Shown here in pieces: positions 11,501 to 24,600 of a stretch of 64,000 nucleotides of DNA. The first letter of the stretch is position 1. Each line of letters opens with the position of its first letter. Source of the stretch: Gnetum montanum (lineage: Eukaryota > Streptophyta > Gnetopsida > Gnetales > Gnetaceae); contig MNCI01011801.1 of NCBI GenBank assembly GCA_015680685.1, forward strand, positions 119,823 through 183,822, given 5' to 3'. The position numbers were made by a program, and so were the translations under genes. The notes under the pieces were generated by a model, which worked only from the letters and a program-made list of their open reading frames with translations, made no database searches and had not been told where the DNA came from.

Positions 11501-12067
11501 GAAAAAAGAGGTGAAAAGACCGTCCGGATTCCTCGGCCACCGCAACGATTGTTTGCAACGACACAGTTCAACGCCGGAGTCAACTTCGATTTGGGTTGTT
11601 TACACATTTGCACAAAACTAACCTAAATTCTAGGATCAGCAATTATTTTTCGTCATGCAACAAAATTTCATTTTGTTACGGTCCCATACATACATTAAGA
11701 TTACATACACTCTAAGCCTCTAACCAATCTCTGTAATTTGAAGCTGTTTTAAATTTTGTTGTCGATCATTGAAACAAAAAATCTTTGCAAGAGCAAACCA
11801 CTGCTGAAGTCTGCAACATCATTCATGCGATACTTTCCATGGGATTGTCGCTGAACGATTTCGCGTAACAAGAACAATGATACATCATCATAGTTCTGTT
11901 TGTAACAATTAGGACGAACGCTATCACCGACGATATCAGCAACACTATCATCTGCAACTGGATCGGCATCAAACAAATCAATCGAAAAGCAAAATTCACT
12001 GCAAATTCGCGACAATGCACTACAAAATTCAACAACAAGAAGAACAATAATCGAGACCTGCGGCAGG

Positions 12068-12190
12068 AATAAGCATCCAGAACAAAGTTTACAGAGGAGG
12101 AAGAGAAGAAAGAAGAGAACAGTAATAAGCATCCGAAACAAAGTTTGCAGAAAAAGAGGAGGAGGAGGAGGAGGAGGAGGAAGGAGAAGA
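12068..12190 (+). repeat. 56-bp tandem duplication ending in GGA/GAG microsatellite
   Basis: AATAAGCATCC plus the following AACAAAGTTT-containing block occurs at 12,068 and again at 12,124, a 56-bp period. Each copy runs into a purine-only tract. The second becomes a pure GAG/GGA repeat (about 12,155-12,183). It lies 120-240 bp upstream of the start codon, in the likely 5' leader. Confidence 0.75.
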
Positions 12191-12239
12191 ACAATTGAGC
12201 AAACCTGGCAACGCTGGGAGAACTGAGGGCGAGGTCGTC

Positions 12240-12259
12240 ATGGAGGCATGAAACCCTAG
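12240..12259 (+). promoter_or_regulatory. Two minimal upstream ORFs
   Basis: ATG at 12,240 is followed after two codons by TGA. An overlapping ATG at 12,248 is followed after two codons by TAG. Both lie 54 to 72 nt upstream of the main start codon. If they are in the mRNA leader they could reduce or tune translation of the main frame. Whether they are transcribed is not shown. Confidence 0.45.
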
Positions 12260-12312
12260 AAGAGCATCAGCCTGACGACGAGGAGTGGCGGCCCTGGCGT
12301 CGGCGACTCGCC

Positions 12313-12408
12313 ATGGTCGTCACATGGCGCTCGTTGTTCCGGCTGCTCGCCTTTCTCCTCATTTTTGGAGCCCTCGTCAGTGCCTGCGTCGCTCTCCCCA
12401 TGGAAAAG
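12313..12408 (+). CDS. VTT-family gene exon 1 (residues 1-32)
   Basis: Starts with ATG in a CC-ATG-G context and encodes the N-terminal hydrophobic segment ending in PMEK. The donor is AAG|GTCTGC at 12,409, phase 0. Base composition is markedly GC-rich compared with all later exons. Confidence 0.85.
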
Positions 12409-15400
12409 GTCTGCATTTTAAAATGTGATCCATGTATTCTCTATTTGAACATTTTAAAAATGAATTTTGTATGATTTCCTTGATTGAAACCGAATAATTG
12501 CTCGCATATGCTATGCTTTCCTTTCACACAGGACTTCTAGCATGAATTGACCATGTATTCATCATGCGACATCTATGGATTTGAATAAAAAGTCTAGAGA
12601 ATTACGTTTTTGTTTGGAATTCAGTTTAATACTTCAATAAATGGAAGCGGTTAAAACAACTATAAATAAATATGCTGATATCAACCCATGTATTATTAGT
12701 GAAGAATGCATCCCTGGGCAGGAAATTTGGAATCAATATCTCATAGGAAATATCCGTTTTTACTTAACAGAACAAAGAGAAAAATTTCCTCATCATGTTT
12801 AATGCTTTGACGTTCAGTGGTGGACCCAGCAAACAGTAAGATTCCTGGAAAATATAGAGTACATGCTCTAATTGTTGCCATGTCTGCTTTCTTCGTGGGG
12901 TGATTTGCTAAAACAGGTCAGAGATGGAGTCCCCTTTTTGTAAGTCTTTGTTGAATATAATCGAAGGCATGCTTTTGATGATTAATTCCTGACACTCATA
13001 AAGCTTAAGATCAACAAGTCAAGTATATCACGGTATCTAGTTGGAGATGAATTTCTACATTCTATTTGACTAAAAACTGCAAATTGATATTTTNTTCATT
13101 TCATATTAAAGGCTGTTCCCTATGCCCATGTAATATTTCTGAATGCCATTTCTAAAAGGAGAAAGTTGAACCTCACACATTTCCTGATTGGTTACTTGCT
13201 TAAGAGCATTTCTTTTCCAATGCTCAGATGCCTAATCACCATAAGCTTCCTCTATGATTCCTGTTCAGCAGGTTTTCCACACAAGAGATTAAAAAATGCA
13301 TTCCCCCATGCGCCCCTAACACAAGTCTTTGTAGCTTTCCTTGGTAGCAACACCAATGTCCTCTGCAATACACCTATGTCGTGAATCAATGATTTATCAT
13401 TCCACTAAAGCATCTTCTGATTCTTCCCATCCTTAGTTAGTATCATGAACTCAAATTATAGGATTTCATGCAACTCACTTCTGAACACAGCATGAACTTA
13501 TGCCTCAAAAGTCATGAATTTGATACCATCGATCCACATATAATCCATTGACTCTTGAATTATNACTTTCTCCTTTTAGAAATGGCATTCAGAAATATTA
13601 CATGGGCATAGGGAACAGCCTTTAATATGAAATGAAATAGTCGATGACATGTTTGGGCAATGATTTCAAGTTGTATCTATTTCAACTTTTTTTCATTTAT
13701 AGAATGTTTTAAAGTACTTGAAGACAGATGATATTTCCATGAAAAGATTAAAACATTGGCACTGAAACTAGTTACTTTTGCTACCTGATGTTGGTCACAA
13801 ACTCATGTTTTCTTAACTGTACTTTCAAAATTATCCAGTGGATCCAACACTTGCTGAGTATGTGTAGTGTCACTGCTAGCCCATAGAATGAGTTGAGTTT
13901 GTAACCTTACAATGTTTAACTTCTTTATTAGATCCATAGTGGTATGACTAGAAATGCTAGTTGCTGAAATTGAGCATGCTACAATAGCTTTTGAAATGAG
14001 TTTTGTATAAGGTTTTTATGAAACTAAAGAAAAAAGGGTGGTCTGCTCATGTGGATAAAAATTTTTCATCTTAAAGGAAAGGATAGTTAAACGTATTTTG
14101 TATTGCCTACACTTATATATTTTCTAACATGTATTTTCCTGTTCCTTACACTGCAGTCACACTCTTTCTGGTTTTGCAGATGTTGCAAGACTTCTTAATA
14201 TGGATTGATAAGAATTTAGGCTATTGGGGGCCACTTGTTTTGTAAGTACAGTTACTTCTTGTGATCAGTTTTGACATAATGAACAATCATGATAGTTTCT
14301 AATTTTTACTGTTTCTTGTTTGCATTATTTAACTAACTGTTTAGTATAGACAGAGGCAAAATGGTATCCATAGTCCTGAGAGTAAGCTGCTTACTAGTGG
14401 AGTAAATTGTCTATGATTGATGTTTATTAGTTCATGATTATCATCATTTGCCTTAATCATTGCCTTTATATCATACTTATGAAGATCGGATTAGATCACA
14501 GATCTTTTTTTCATTCATAAGATTCTGGATTGTGTGGAATTGCGATATTAAAAACATAAAAAATTATTGAATTTTTGACCATTTTCAAAAGCATATTCAA
14601 ATAAGGAAACAAAAAATTCCAAAACAATAAAAAACAATATATTTAACTTCAAAATAGAAATTTTGAAATATATTAATATAACAACATTGCATCAAGCATG
14701 AACAGCAGCATAAATTCATTGTTTATACTACCTTATATATTACACAAGTTTCAAATGTCAGCTATAACATCTAATATATCAAATTATCAAATATCCAAGT
14801 TTAAAACATTAATAAATATCTAAATTACTCATTTTCTTTCCTTTTTCCAGATTTTCCTCCCCTATTTCAAAGCTTAGCTCTTTGCCTTTACCTAGCTTCC
14901 TTCTCCTCTGCAATAATTCTATCTATAACATCAACAACATTGAAAGGAATAGCACATGAATAAAAAAGCATTGATTGATAACTTTCCTTGCTCCATCATG
15001 AGCATCTTTATTCTGGGCAGTTGATCCTTTTAAGGGTGGGCTGTGAACCTGTTGTTGTAAAAGATGAAAATACATTTCTTGCCACAGCTACGTTGAAGAG
15101 ATTGCTTCCAGCAGTGGATGAGGCTGTTAAGGTTGATTGTGGTGAGGGTGCTTATGTGTCAAGTGGATCAAAGCAAGACTGGACATCAACACTAGATGAA
15201 GAGACAAACTTTTGCAAGGGTGTATTTTCTCTTCTCTTCTTTGCTTTTACCTCTTCCATTTCTTTGAACCATGTCTGGCATCTATTCCACTGCAGCAAGT
15301 CAGAATTTAAAATTTGAAACACCACCATGGCACTCTGTTTGACGGAAATTGCAAATCACATTTTTCAGCTTAGATTTAGTAACTGCCTAAACCTAGCCAA

Positions 15401-15602
15401 AACCCTTCCTTTAACTTGGATCATCAGTGGCCATTTTAGCTGCAAAACTCAAAAATGCGGAAACAATTGTATGATGCCACCGAGAGTGTAAAAACCAAGA
15501 ATGTTGTGCCATCAAGAGTGCCAATTTTTTTTTAAAAAAACATCTAAAAATGCAGAAATGATTGGCGTTATACCATGAAGAGTGCCCCCCCCCCCCCCCC
15601 CC

Positions 15603-15638
<36 letters not shown>

Positions 15639-18600
15639 AAAATGCAGAAATGATTGGTGTTTCGCAACCAAGAGTGTAAAAATCATAAGCATTGTGCCAC
15701 CAACTGTGCACAAAAAAAGCACACAAAAAATGTTGTTTACCTTTACGGTTGCAAGTTGTTTCTTTGTGTTGCATTGCTTCTAAATCACTAACCTGAATAT
15801 CGTGAACTTGAATACTTGGCAATGGCTTGCTGTTGAAATTGTGAAATGAGCATGCACTGTCAACTAAAATGAATAAATTGAAAAATGTCCAACATGAGTT
15901 GCTGAAGTTATTCAAAATGAGCAAAAGAATGCATTGTTGAGCTCCCAATGAATGTGTTGGCTGCTAATGCAGTGTTCTCCCAAAGAATGTTGTTCCTTGT
16001 GGATGAGTGTGTGCTTTGGAGACTCTGCACTTACAGTGCTGAAAGCCTGAAACTGGTGATGGCACATATCCAGAATGTTTGATGTCTATTCTTTCCATTG
16101 TCTTTCCATTTTATAGTTGTATTGAGAATCCAGAGTCCCAGACTTTTTTTGGGATAGCATTTAATGTTTAAAACATGTTTAACGTTAAAAAAATTGTTAA
16201 TTTTAGGGTATCTTTAAAGGTTTTATTTTTTAAAAAAGTTTCAGATTATTTTTTTAAATTGCTGATTCCAAGACTCAGGAATTATTCAGAATCTTGGAAT
16301 TGCATTTTCAAAGTTGAGATTATGATTTCCAGTTGAATCACAATCTTGAATCGATTTGGATTGCGATCCCACTCAAATCTTTATAAATATGCTTTATAAA
16401 ATTGATTTTGGGTGGCCCATTAAGGTAGGTGGGTGATTTGAAGATAGGATAAAATTCCAAGTCCAAATATGCCAATAGGGGTGACTCATTAACAATTCAG
16501 AAACACCCATAACAATTTAGGGCATTTTTTGGCATAACAATTTAGTAGTGTTACGCAGGAGCACACTCCCACAAAAATTTATGTGCTCCACACATTCCAG
16601 ATATGGGAGCGCATTCCATTTTGCTTGCTCCACGCATTCCAGATATGGGAGCGCATTCCATTTTGCTTGGGAACTCTTCCCAGATGTCAATAATTCCAAG
16701 AAATCAATAGACTTTAATGTTTACTACAAGTTCTATAACTATATTAATGCAAAAGCAATGCAACTCTATATGGTAATAATTGAAGTAGATTCCACCAAAT
16801 CAACAAACATGCTCTACATGGACACATAAAAGATATTTTGATATTCAAGATTATATTAACAATGAGTGTACCTGGACATTATGAATTATGAATATTTTTA
16901 ACTACAAGTTATTTAACTACACATTTCTAATTTGAATAGAAGATATAGATTTTGATGACGTAAGTTTGATTGCTAGTGATAATATGATGTTTGGTGATTT
17001 AAATTAGAATGAAGATTTAAAAGTCAGTTTTTATATGAAAGTTCAAAGCCATTTATTTTTAAAAATAAAATATTAACACTAAAAAAACAATTTAAAACTT
17101 TTACTTATCTTAGGATAAAAATTAAAATAAAATTTGAAACTTTCACATTAAAACAAAGATGGTAAGTTTTAATTATTGAAATTTCTTAGTGAACATCAAG
17201 TTACTGATTTTTCTCTTTGTAATGGATAGAGTTAGTATATTTAACATTGAGGTTTCATAGAATTAGACAACTGAAATTGTTTAGTCGAGAATTAGACAAT
17301 TGATGTTGTCATATTGGTGATAAGTATTAATAAAAAATACTATTTAAAGTATATATATATATTCACATTCCACATGTGTTTGGCCTCGCTCCCAAAAAAT
17401 GCTCCTTGTTCCCAAACTTGTTTGGGTACATGTTCCATCGTTCCCATGCTCTTGCGTTCCCTGTCATTGTGAAGCATAGCAATTTAGGGCAATTTTTTGG
17501 CATGTCAATTTACCAACAGGGGTCAATGATCCCTAATATGAGGATCAGTTTCAAGGATGGTTAGAGGGAGAAAAGAATGATCCCATTGGTGTAACACTTA
17601 TTCCTATGGATCAAGAGCTAACACCCAAAGCCCCCAAAATGCTAGTTGAAAAAATGCAAGGGTGATTTTGTCCCTTGAAAACAATCAAATAGTCATTGGT
17701 TGGAAATCCAACCTACAATTAAACTAGCATTGATAACAATCATTTTAATGTTAACATAAAAACTTATATAATTTAAATAGGGGCCCAAGGATCTAGCTCT
17801 CTAATAATCAAGTAACTCATTCGATGCTAATTTTTTTGAAATAAAAGACAATCATAAAAAAAGAAATAGCTACTATAGAAATTTATGCAAGTTTCAATGA
17901 TATGGTGCACAAATCTGTATTATTTTGATGTTAAGAAAATCAAATTCTTATTTTCCTCAAACCATATAATATACGCAACTATGATCATTAACAAATTTGA
18001 TCACCTAAACAGTTGGCCACAAGAGACATGAATCAAGAATTTCCAATCTAGTCAATGGTATGATATTTTATTTTTTTCTAGCAATACTCACACTACAAAA
18101 TCATGTCATTTTAACTTTTCTATCCATAATAACAATTGATGAGTCATCCAATGACATTTTGGTATGTCAATTGTAAGCCTTGGATCTGGGAAGTGTTTTT
18201 TATGTGCTCTATGTTTATAGTTTAGCATGTTCAGTAGAGGTTTTTGGTCTTTTGAGATGCAGCCTTCCCCCTTGGGTCACACTGAGGTTGTATGCATAAT
18301 TCCAAGCTCTCTAGGATGATTCTGACTTCATTTGGATGTCCTAGGGTCCTATTGGCATGCTCCCTTGGGTTTTGGTNGCGTGTGCCTAGGGTCAATGTGG
18401 GTTGCATCAACGAGTCTCCATTGGCACCTAGTCATTGATGAACCCCTTTTGTTTCCACATGAAAACTATAAATACCCGAGATGAGCTCTTACACTTGACA
18501 ACTTTATTTCAACATTTTCATTTGGTTTTTGGTGTTCGGTTTTGTGTGAAGAGCTCTTCCTCCCTTGGGTAAGTTGATTTCTTTCCCTGCCTTGTGTGTG

Positions 18601-21600
18601 TTTTGAGTCATCGCTTTCACAAGTGCAGCTAGACTCTATCAGAGTGCTACCTTGCTTACGTAGCTTACGTAGCCTGGAATCATTTGGTTGATGTAGAGTC
18701 TAGTGTTTGCCCAGTGAATAAAGCTTATGGTTTTTTCTTATTCTACTGTTGGTGCCTTAAATATTACACTAAAAACCATAAAAATTATTTATTTAATTCT
18801 CATTTTTAAGCTGTGATGATTTATCCTTGCCCATAGATGTCATAACTTTATGGCATGGTGTTTGACCATCGAGAGTGTGAATAAGAGCCACTTTTATTGC
18901 ATTTCGTATGTGGTGTTGCACCTGTTCCCAAGAGGAATTGCAATGTATATGTGTTTATTATTGTTTTGTTTTTTATAATTTTAAAATCCATAAAAAAATA
19001 TAAAATATAAAATCATAAATATTCTCTTTATCTCTCATTGTGGCAACATAGGTTTTACTTGTATTATATATATTATAACATCTTTTATATTTCTTGAATG
19101 CAACAATATACACAAGTATTCTTGGCAATCCACTCAGCATTGTCTTCAAAGCTTACAGTTGGATTGCATTGCAATTTGTATGATATATCCCATTGGTTCA
19201 AAAATTGGTGGGGCCCTTATCATTGGTGCTGTTGCTAGGGAAGGCATCAATGAATTACTAGAAAATACTTGTACATTCTCAATTTTAACATTTATTCAAA
19301 TCAAGTGTGTTTCTTAGTGCTGTGTGTAGGTTGTGAACATGAACAAGATGATAGATAGTGCTAAGAGCCCACCAGAGACCTCTGAAAAGACTCCAAAAAG
19401 AAGAAGGGCTTTTCTCACCTTTGAGCATTCAAATGATGTGTTCCTTCTATCGGTTGTGTTGGCTTATCATCAAGATAAGTAGGGAAGGTGAAGAGATGCT
19501 CATGAATGGTTCTCTAGGGACCTAGTCGTGGCTGCATTGGATGATCTTAAAAATGCCTTGATCAACATGGGGCTAGAGGATGAACATGCATCATACAAAG
19601 CTCATGAACTTGTGTATGATGAATATGAGCCTTTGTACATGCAAGATCTTTAGGATTGAATGGTAGAGGAAGAGGCCAACTACAACTTTTCATCTAGTCA
19701 TTCAAATGGAGAGCAAGAAGCTAAACTAGATAAGAATGGCAAAGGGCTGCTCCACCATGAAGGCCCATGGTTAGGTGCTATCAACCAAGGTGTAGTTGGT
19801 GGTGGTGATGATGCCCCTTTGTTTGATTGGGGTGATTATCATGAATTAATTGAAGTTGCACACATTCCAAGGGAGCATGTTTGTAACAAAAAAATCAAAT
19901 GAATGAACATGGCTGATGTACCAACATATAGAGGGTATACTAGTGATGATCCCTGGCTTCACATTTAAGCCTTCGACAATGCTCACCATCTCCAAGGGAT
20001 CGTGAACATTTGGTAGAAGTTGCAGTTGTTTCCCTGCATCTTTATCAAGCATGCAGAGACCTAGTATAAATCCTTGCCTCCAAGATCAATTTAGAGATGG
20101 GCATAATCTTTTATGCAAAATTTCAGACCTATAGCTGAATTTCAAACATCTGGAAGGAGATGGCTAGATGAAGGCAAGGAGCCTGTGAACCTTTTGACAT
20201 CGCCATGGAGTGATACATGAAAATTGCTCATCACTGTTTCAACCATGGTTCTAGCCAAAGAGAGTAGTTAATGCATATTGCAGAAGGGCTAAGGTAGGAA
20301 AAGAGAGAGCATGTGGACGTGTATGCAATGGACGAGGTTTACAAAAAGTCGGTGGCCCAAATTAAAGCACTCTTGGATACCATAGCTAGCATGGAAGGCA
20401 AGTAGCGAAAGCAACAGTTAGTTGAAGAGTACAATTGCTACCCAATGTGCAGATGGGAGGCTAGAAACATTGAAGGTACTGCTGAACCTCCTGCTGCAGT
20501 CAAGGCCTTAGCACAAGATCAGGCCTTGATAGACTTGGCCCACAAAGTGGATTGGCTTTGGGACACAATGGACGAAAAGATGATCACTACTCTCAAGGAC
20601 ATTGAGGGTAATGTGGTTGAAGTTGCAACCAAAGTAGTGACACCACATGAATGTCAAAAGAGGTATGACAACATGGGTAAAGGCAAGCTCTTTTACTCTA
20701 AGAGGATTTAAGAAGATCTGAATGAGGCTTCCACATCCTCCGATGATGAGGATCCCTGCAAAAACTATACAAACTCATGATTCATAGTGCTGCCCATTCA
20801 TGGCTCACATGATTGGTGAGATGGGATGACCTGGGATGCCTTTGAACCCTAGATTTGTCAAAAGGCAAACAAGGAGGACCCCATACCCTGGTCATTCATA
20901 CTATCTTGGTGGTGCCTATTCATAGCCTATGCAGCAGTACCAATAGTGGCAAGCTTCAAATCCTTAGGGTGTTGCTCTATGATATCTTTCAACTCCAATG
21001 CAACAACATATGGTGCTTTCCATCAATCCCTATTTTTATGGTGCATAGGTAGATGCTTATCAAACCCCATTAATGAGACCTCAGTAGTACTTGCCTATTT
21101 TGTGCAATCCTACTAATTAAGCTTTCCAACAACAACAGTAGCAGCAACTTCTACTCCTTGGTGGTCCCATGCAAGGTGGGATACTCAGTTAGCCACAATG
21201 AAGGCAAGCTAAATCATGTAATATTGCCTATTGTAATGATCTTGCTTCCATCTATGAGTCTAGGCAATATTATGAATCTCTTGTTGATTTGGTTGTGGGG
21301 CAAAGTTCGAGGTCCCACAGTAGGAAATTTTATCACAAACGTAGATGTGAGAACCATGGGATTGGGTCCGCATCACCGTCTCCATCTTGTGGGGAGGATA
21401 ATCATTCAAGCTAGACAACAGTCCACATTTAGGAGGTTTCGGTGAAATTCCTTGATCATAACCAAAGTGCAATATCTATTTTAGGGACAAGTTCCACAAC
21501 TATGTCTGGTAAAGGTAACACAATGGCACCCGATGGTGATGTTATTACCATTCCCATGTTGATGGTGGCTATGCAGGCAGTCAAAGAAGGATATTTGCCC

Positions 21601-24600
21601 AAAATGTGATTAGATCTTGTCTGTCCCATAGTGGAAATTCAAATTAGTGAGAAAGGTCATTGCCTAGCTCTATATGACTCTGGTTCAAGGGCCAATATCA
21701 TCTTATTGCAACATTTCCTTGATTGGGGGCTTCCTCCTCTCAAAGTATACCAACATTTGATTGGAGCTAGTGAACCAATCATATGCATACCCTCTGGGAC
21801 AAGTATACAATGTGATGATTTTTGTTGCAGCTCGGTGATATCTCGTTGATTTCCTGGTTAGGTTAGAAAACAAGGTTAAAGAGGATCTTCTTGTTATCAT
21901 GGGAAGAGACTGATTGAGCACTGCTGATGCTAGGTTAGTCTTGCAAGACCTCCACCTATAAATTGGTAGAAGAGATGAGGCCTGAAGGATGAATTACAAG
22001 AAAAATACCTTGTGATCTTTCTTGGTCTTGTTGCAATGTGCGCATGTGTCATTCAAGTGAGCCAAATGGAATACTTGATGGGCAACACTTGGTGTACCAT
22101 GATGAATATCTTTCACCTCTGAGCATGCCTAGCACTCAATTTAACACTTAGAGGTCTCCTAGGTGATAGACATGGATTAGTCATGGGGGAGGAATTCTCC
22201 ATGCCATGTCAAAATTTATTTTTCTGCTATTTCCATATGTGTATTGAATAAAGTTGGTGTGTTTAGTTAGAATTTTGTACCTTTTGAGCTTAATGGATGA
22301 TCAATTGTGATATTTTCTTTTCTTTTGGAGTGTTTTTGTTGTGTGCATGTGGGAAAACCAATTAACATGCTTTATGAATGCTCACCCAATAAGCCAATGG
22401 CTGATGGGTAAGTTACACATGTGAAGAGGATGCAACAGTGCCAAATGGGTCCAAAGCAGAGCCTTGATCAATGGAATGTTCATGCAACAAAATTCATCCA
22501 CCCATTTTATGCTATCCATTACTAGTGAACTAGGCTCAAATGTAGTGGAGAGCTACGACTCACATTGTGAGTTGTTGAAGCTAATGTTATTGGAACCATG
22601 GGTAGGTGGTGGGTCCATTGCTTAGGGTGTGAGCTCCAAAATTCTAGAAGATTTCTTGGCCATTGGTAAGGAAAGTGTGTCATCAAGGGCCCTTGCAATC
22701 ACTAGATGGTTCTAGTTGGTGTGATTGGACCAAGGTGCACATGTTGTTGTGCTTGGCCACCTTGGTTAGAAGAGGTTCATGATCTCATGAACCTATGTGT
22801 GCTGTGTGGTGATAGATGAATTCTCATGTTCATGTAAGTTGAAGACTCTAGGTGGTGATTTGGCAATCTAATTAAGTCCCATAATTCCTATGCTTCATCA
22901 AAACCTTCTTCCTATGAAAAAAAAAGAGAATATGGAAACATGATGATGAATAAAAAAATGAAAAGAAAATATGATTAAAAAAAGGAAAAGAAAGAAAAGT
23001 GAAAACTAGATATTAGTAAAATAACAATAATGATATGAAGAGGTAATGGGAAGAGCAATGTACCCTTAAGCTTATCAGTCTATGCAAATTGGTATTCTTA
23101 CCATTTGAACTAATCTTATAATTGCTCACATCAAAATCAAATCAATGGTTGAACCCATGCCTATGCAAGTCTTTCTCATTTTCAACCCATTGTCTAGATC
23201 ACTTGATTTACCAAAATGTCATAGTTCAAGACAATCTCTTGCTCATCTCTACCCATGGCCATGAAGGCCCAAAAGTCTTTCTCTTAGTGAACTTTGGTAA
23301 TGTCAATTGTTGCTTCCATCCAAATCCCAAATCATTTGTTCTCAGGGTCAATATCATCATCCTTGACCCAAGCCTTGACCCCATTCAAATTTGGGATTTT
23401 TCCTTATTTGGTCATGGCATTGTGATCCTTGTTGGGATATGGGATTCGAACATAGCCAAGGGGATTAGTGAGAGGGTTTCGGTAAAGTAAAATTTGGGGA
23501 GCCTACTATGCATACATGCAAAATGGATGAAAACCAAACCGGAATCTTGACTTTTGGATGTTTGGTGGTGTGTTGCCTTGGTTCGTTCTCACCAATGGTT
23601 AGACCATGGAACAATCAAGGCTAGATGGCACAACAATCAAGGCTAGATGGCACTAGAAGGGGTAGGTGTGACATTGTGCTTGGAAGGGAGACTTGGAGGT
23701 TGATCCCTATGATGTGGACGAGTAGTGGTGAAAGGATGTGGTAGCAAATCTCTCATGCGATGTTGGACGAGCTCATGTGCTCCATGAGCTAATTGAACTG
23801 TTGGTTGGGGATTTGGTGATGTTGCACTGTCACCCTTTGTCTCTTTTGTCTATTTTCATTCTCCATCCATTCCATTCCATTTCTTTCCATTGTTGTGTAT
23901 GGTAGGTAGTCGATCAGGCAAAGCAGAGGATGAGATCTAACCATCCAAGGGGATAGACTTGCGTTTGATGCTAATGTCTCATTGGTTGTTGGGAATTCAT
24001 GGGTGTTTCATCAATGGGTTTCACAAGGGCAAGAAAGGTAAGTGCTTGCTATGGGGAGGATCTACTTGTGAATCCATGGTGTATTGGCATTGCAAGCGAG
24101 TAAGTTAAAGCTTATCTCCTAGTGATGGTGGTGGTTGCATTGCATAAGGTCCTTGATTTGTCTTCCACTTGTGTGTGTGTGTCAACTCTTTGTGCTTTGA
24201 GGTTTGATCATGATAAACTCTCTCTAGTTTATATCATTTGTGCCTATATTCCATTATTCTTGGTGTTTTGATCATTCACCTATTTTTCTAACTCTGCTTT
24301 CCTAGCTTTTGGTTTATGGGAACACATAAATTGATTGATCAATTCAATTTCTATGATTACAGATGTCATCACAAGTAAGTTTGTAATGCTCTTGTTGTCA
24401 TGTTCTTTTGATGCTATACTAGGTTGATTCATGGTGATTTGGGCATGTTGTTGACCTTGCGCGAGGCTTTGGTGGCAAAGGAAGGTAAGTTCAAGGTAGA
24501 GATACTCGATGGTCAACAAAATTATTTCAGCCACACCAAGTTGGTGAAGAAGCCATGTTCATGAAAGACAACTTGAAGTGACAAATCCAAATGCTGAATC

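Larger units (their letters stand above)
11500..12312 (+). promoter_or_regulatory. Presumed promoter and 5' leader of the VTT-family gene (CpG-retaining)
   Basis: CpG dinucleotides are frequent here (for example GTCCGG, CGGCCACCGC, CGCCGG, CGACGATATC, CGCGAC), whereas they are rare in the flanking repeats. That is expected for an unmethylated promoter in a methylated plant genome. GC content rises steeply from about 12,200 into exon 1. No convincing TATA box was found, so the transcription start is unknown. Minus-strand frames of 123-130 codons at 11,749-12,194 are leucine- and serine-rich shadows of the purine-rich leader. An antisense exon cannot be excluded. Confidence 0.5.

Noticed and set aside
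11749-12194. Minus-strand frames of 123-130 codons as an antisense gene
   Set aside because: They read Leu/Ser/Phe-rich low complexity across a purine repeat in the leader of the VTT gene. No splice signals or known domain.
13095-13636. Inverted repeat read as terminal inverted repeats of a transposon
   Set aside because: The arms are exactly identical and abut single Ns; a misplaced contig explains this better than a 540-bp transposon.
15411-15948. Minus-strand frames over 15.4-15.9 kb
   Set aside because: They translate the C19-A31 run and its tandem repeat (poly-Phe and poly-Gly stretches).
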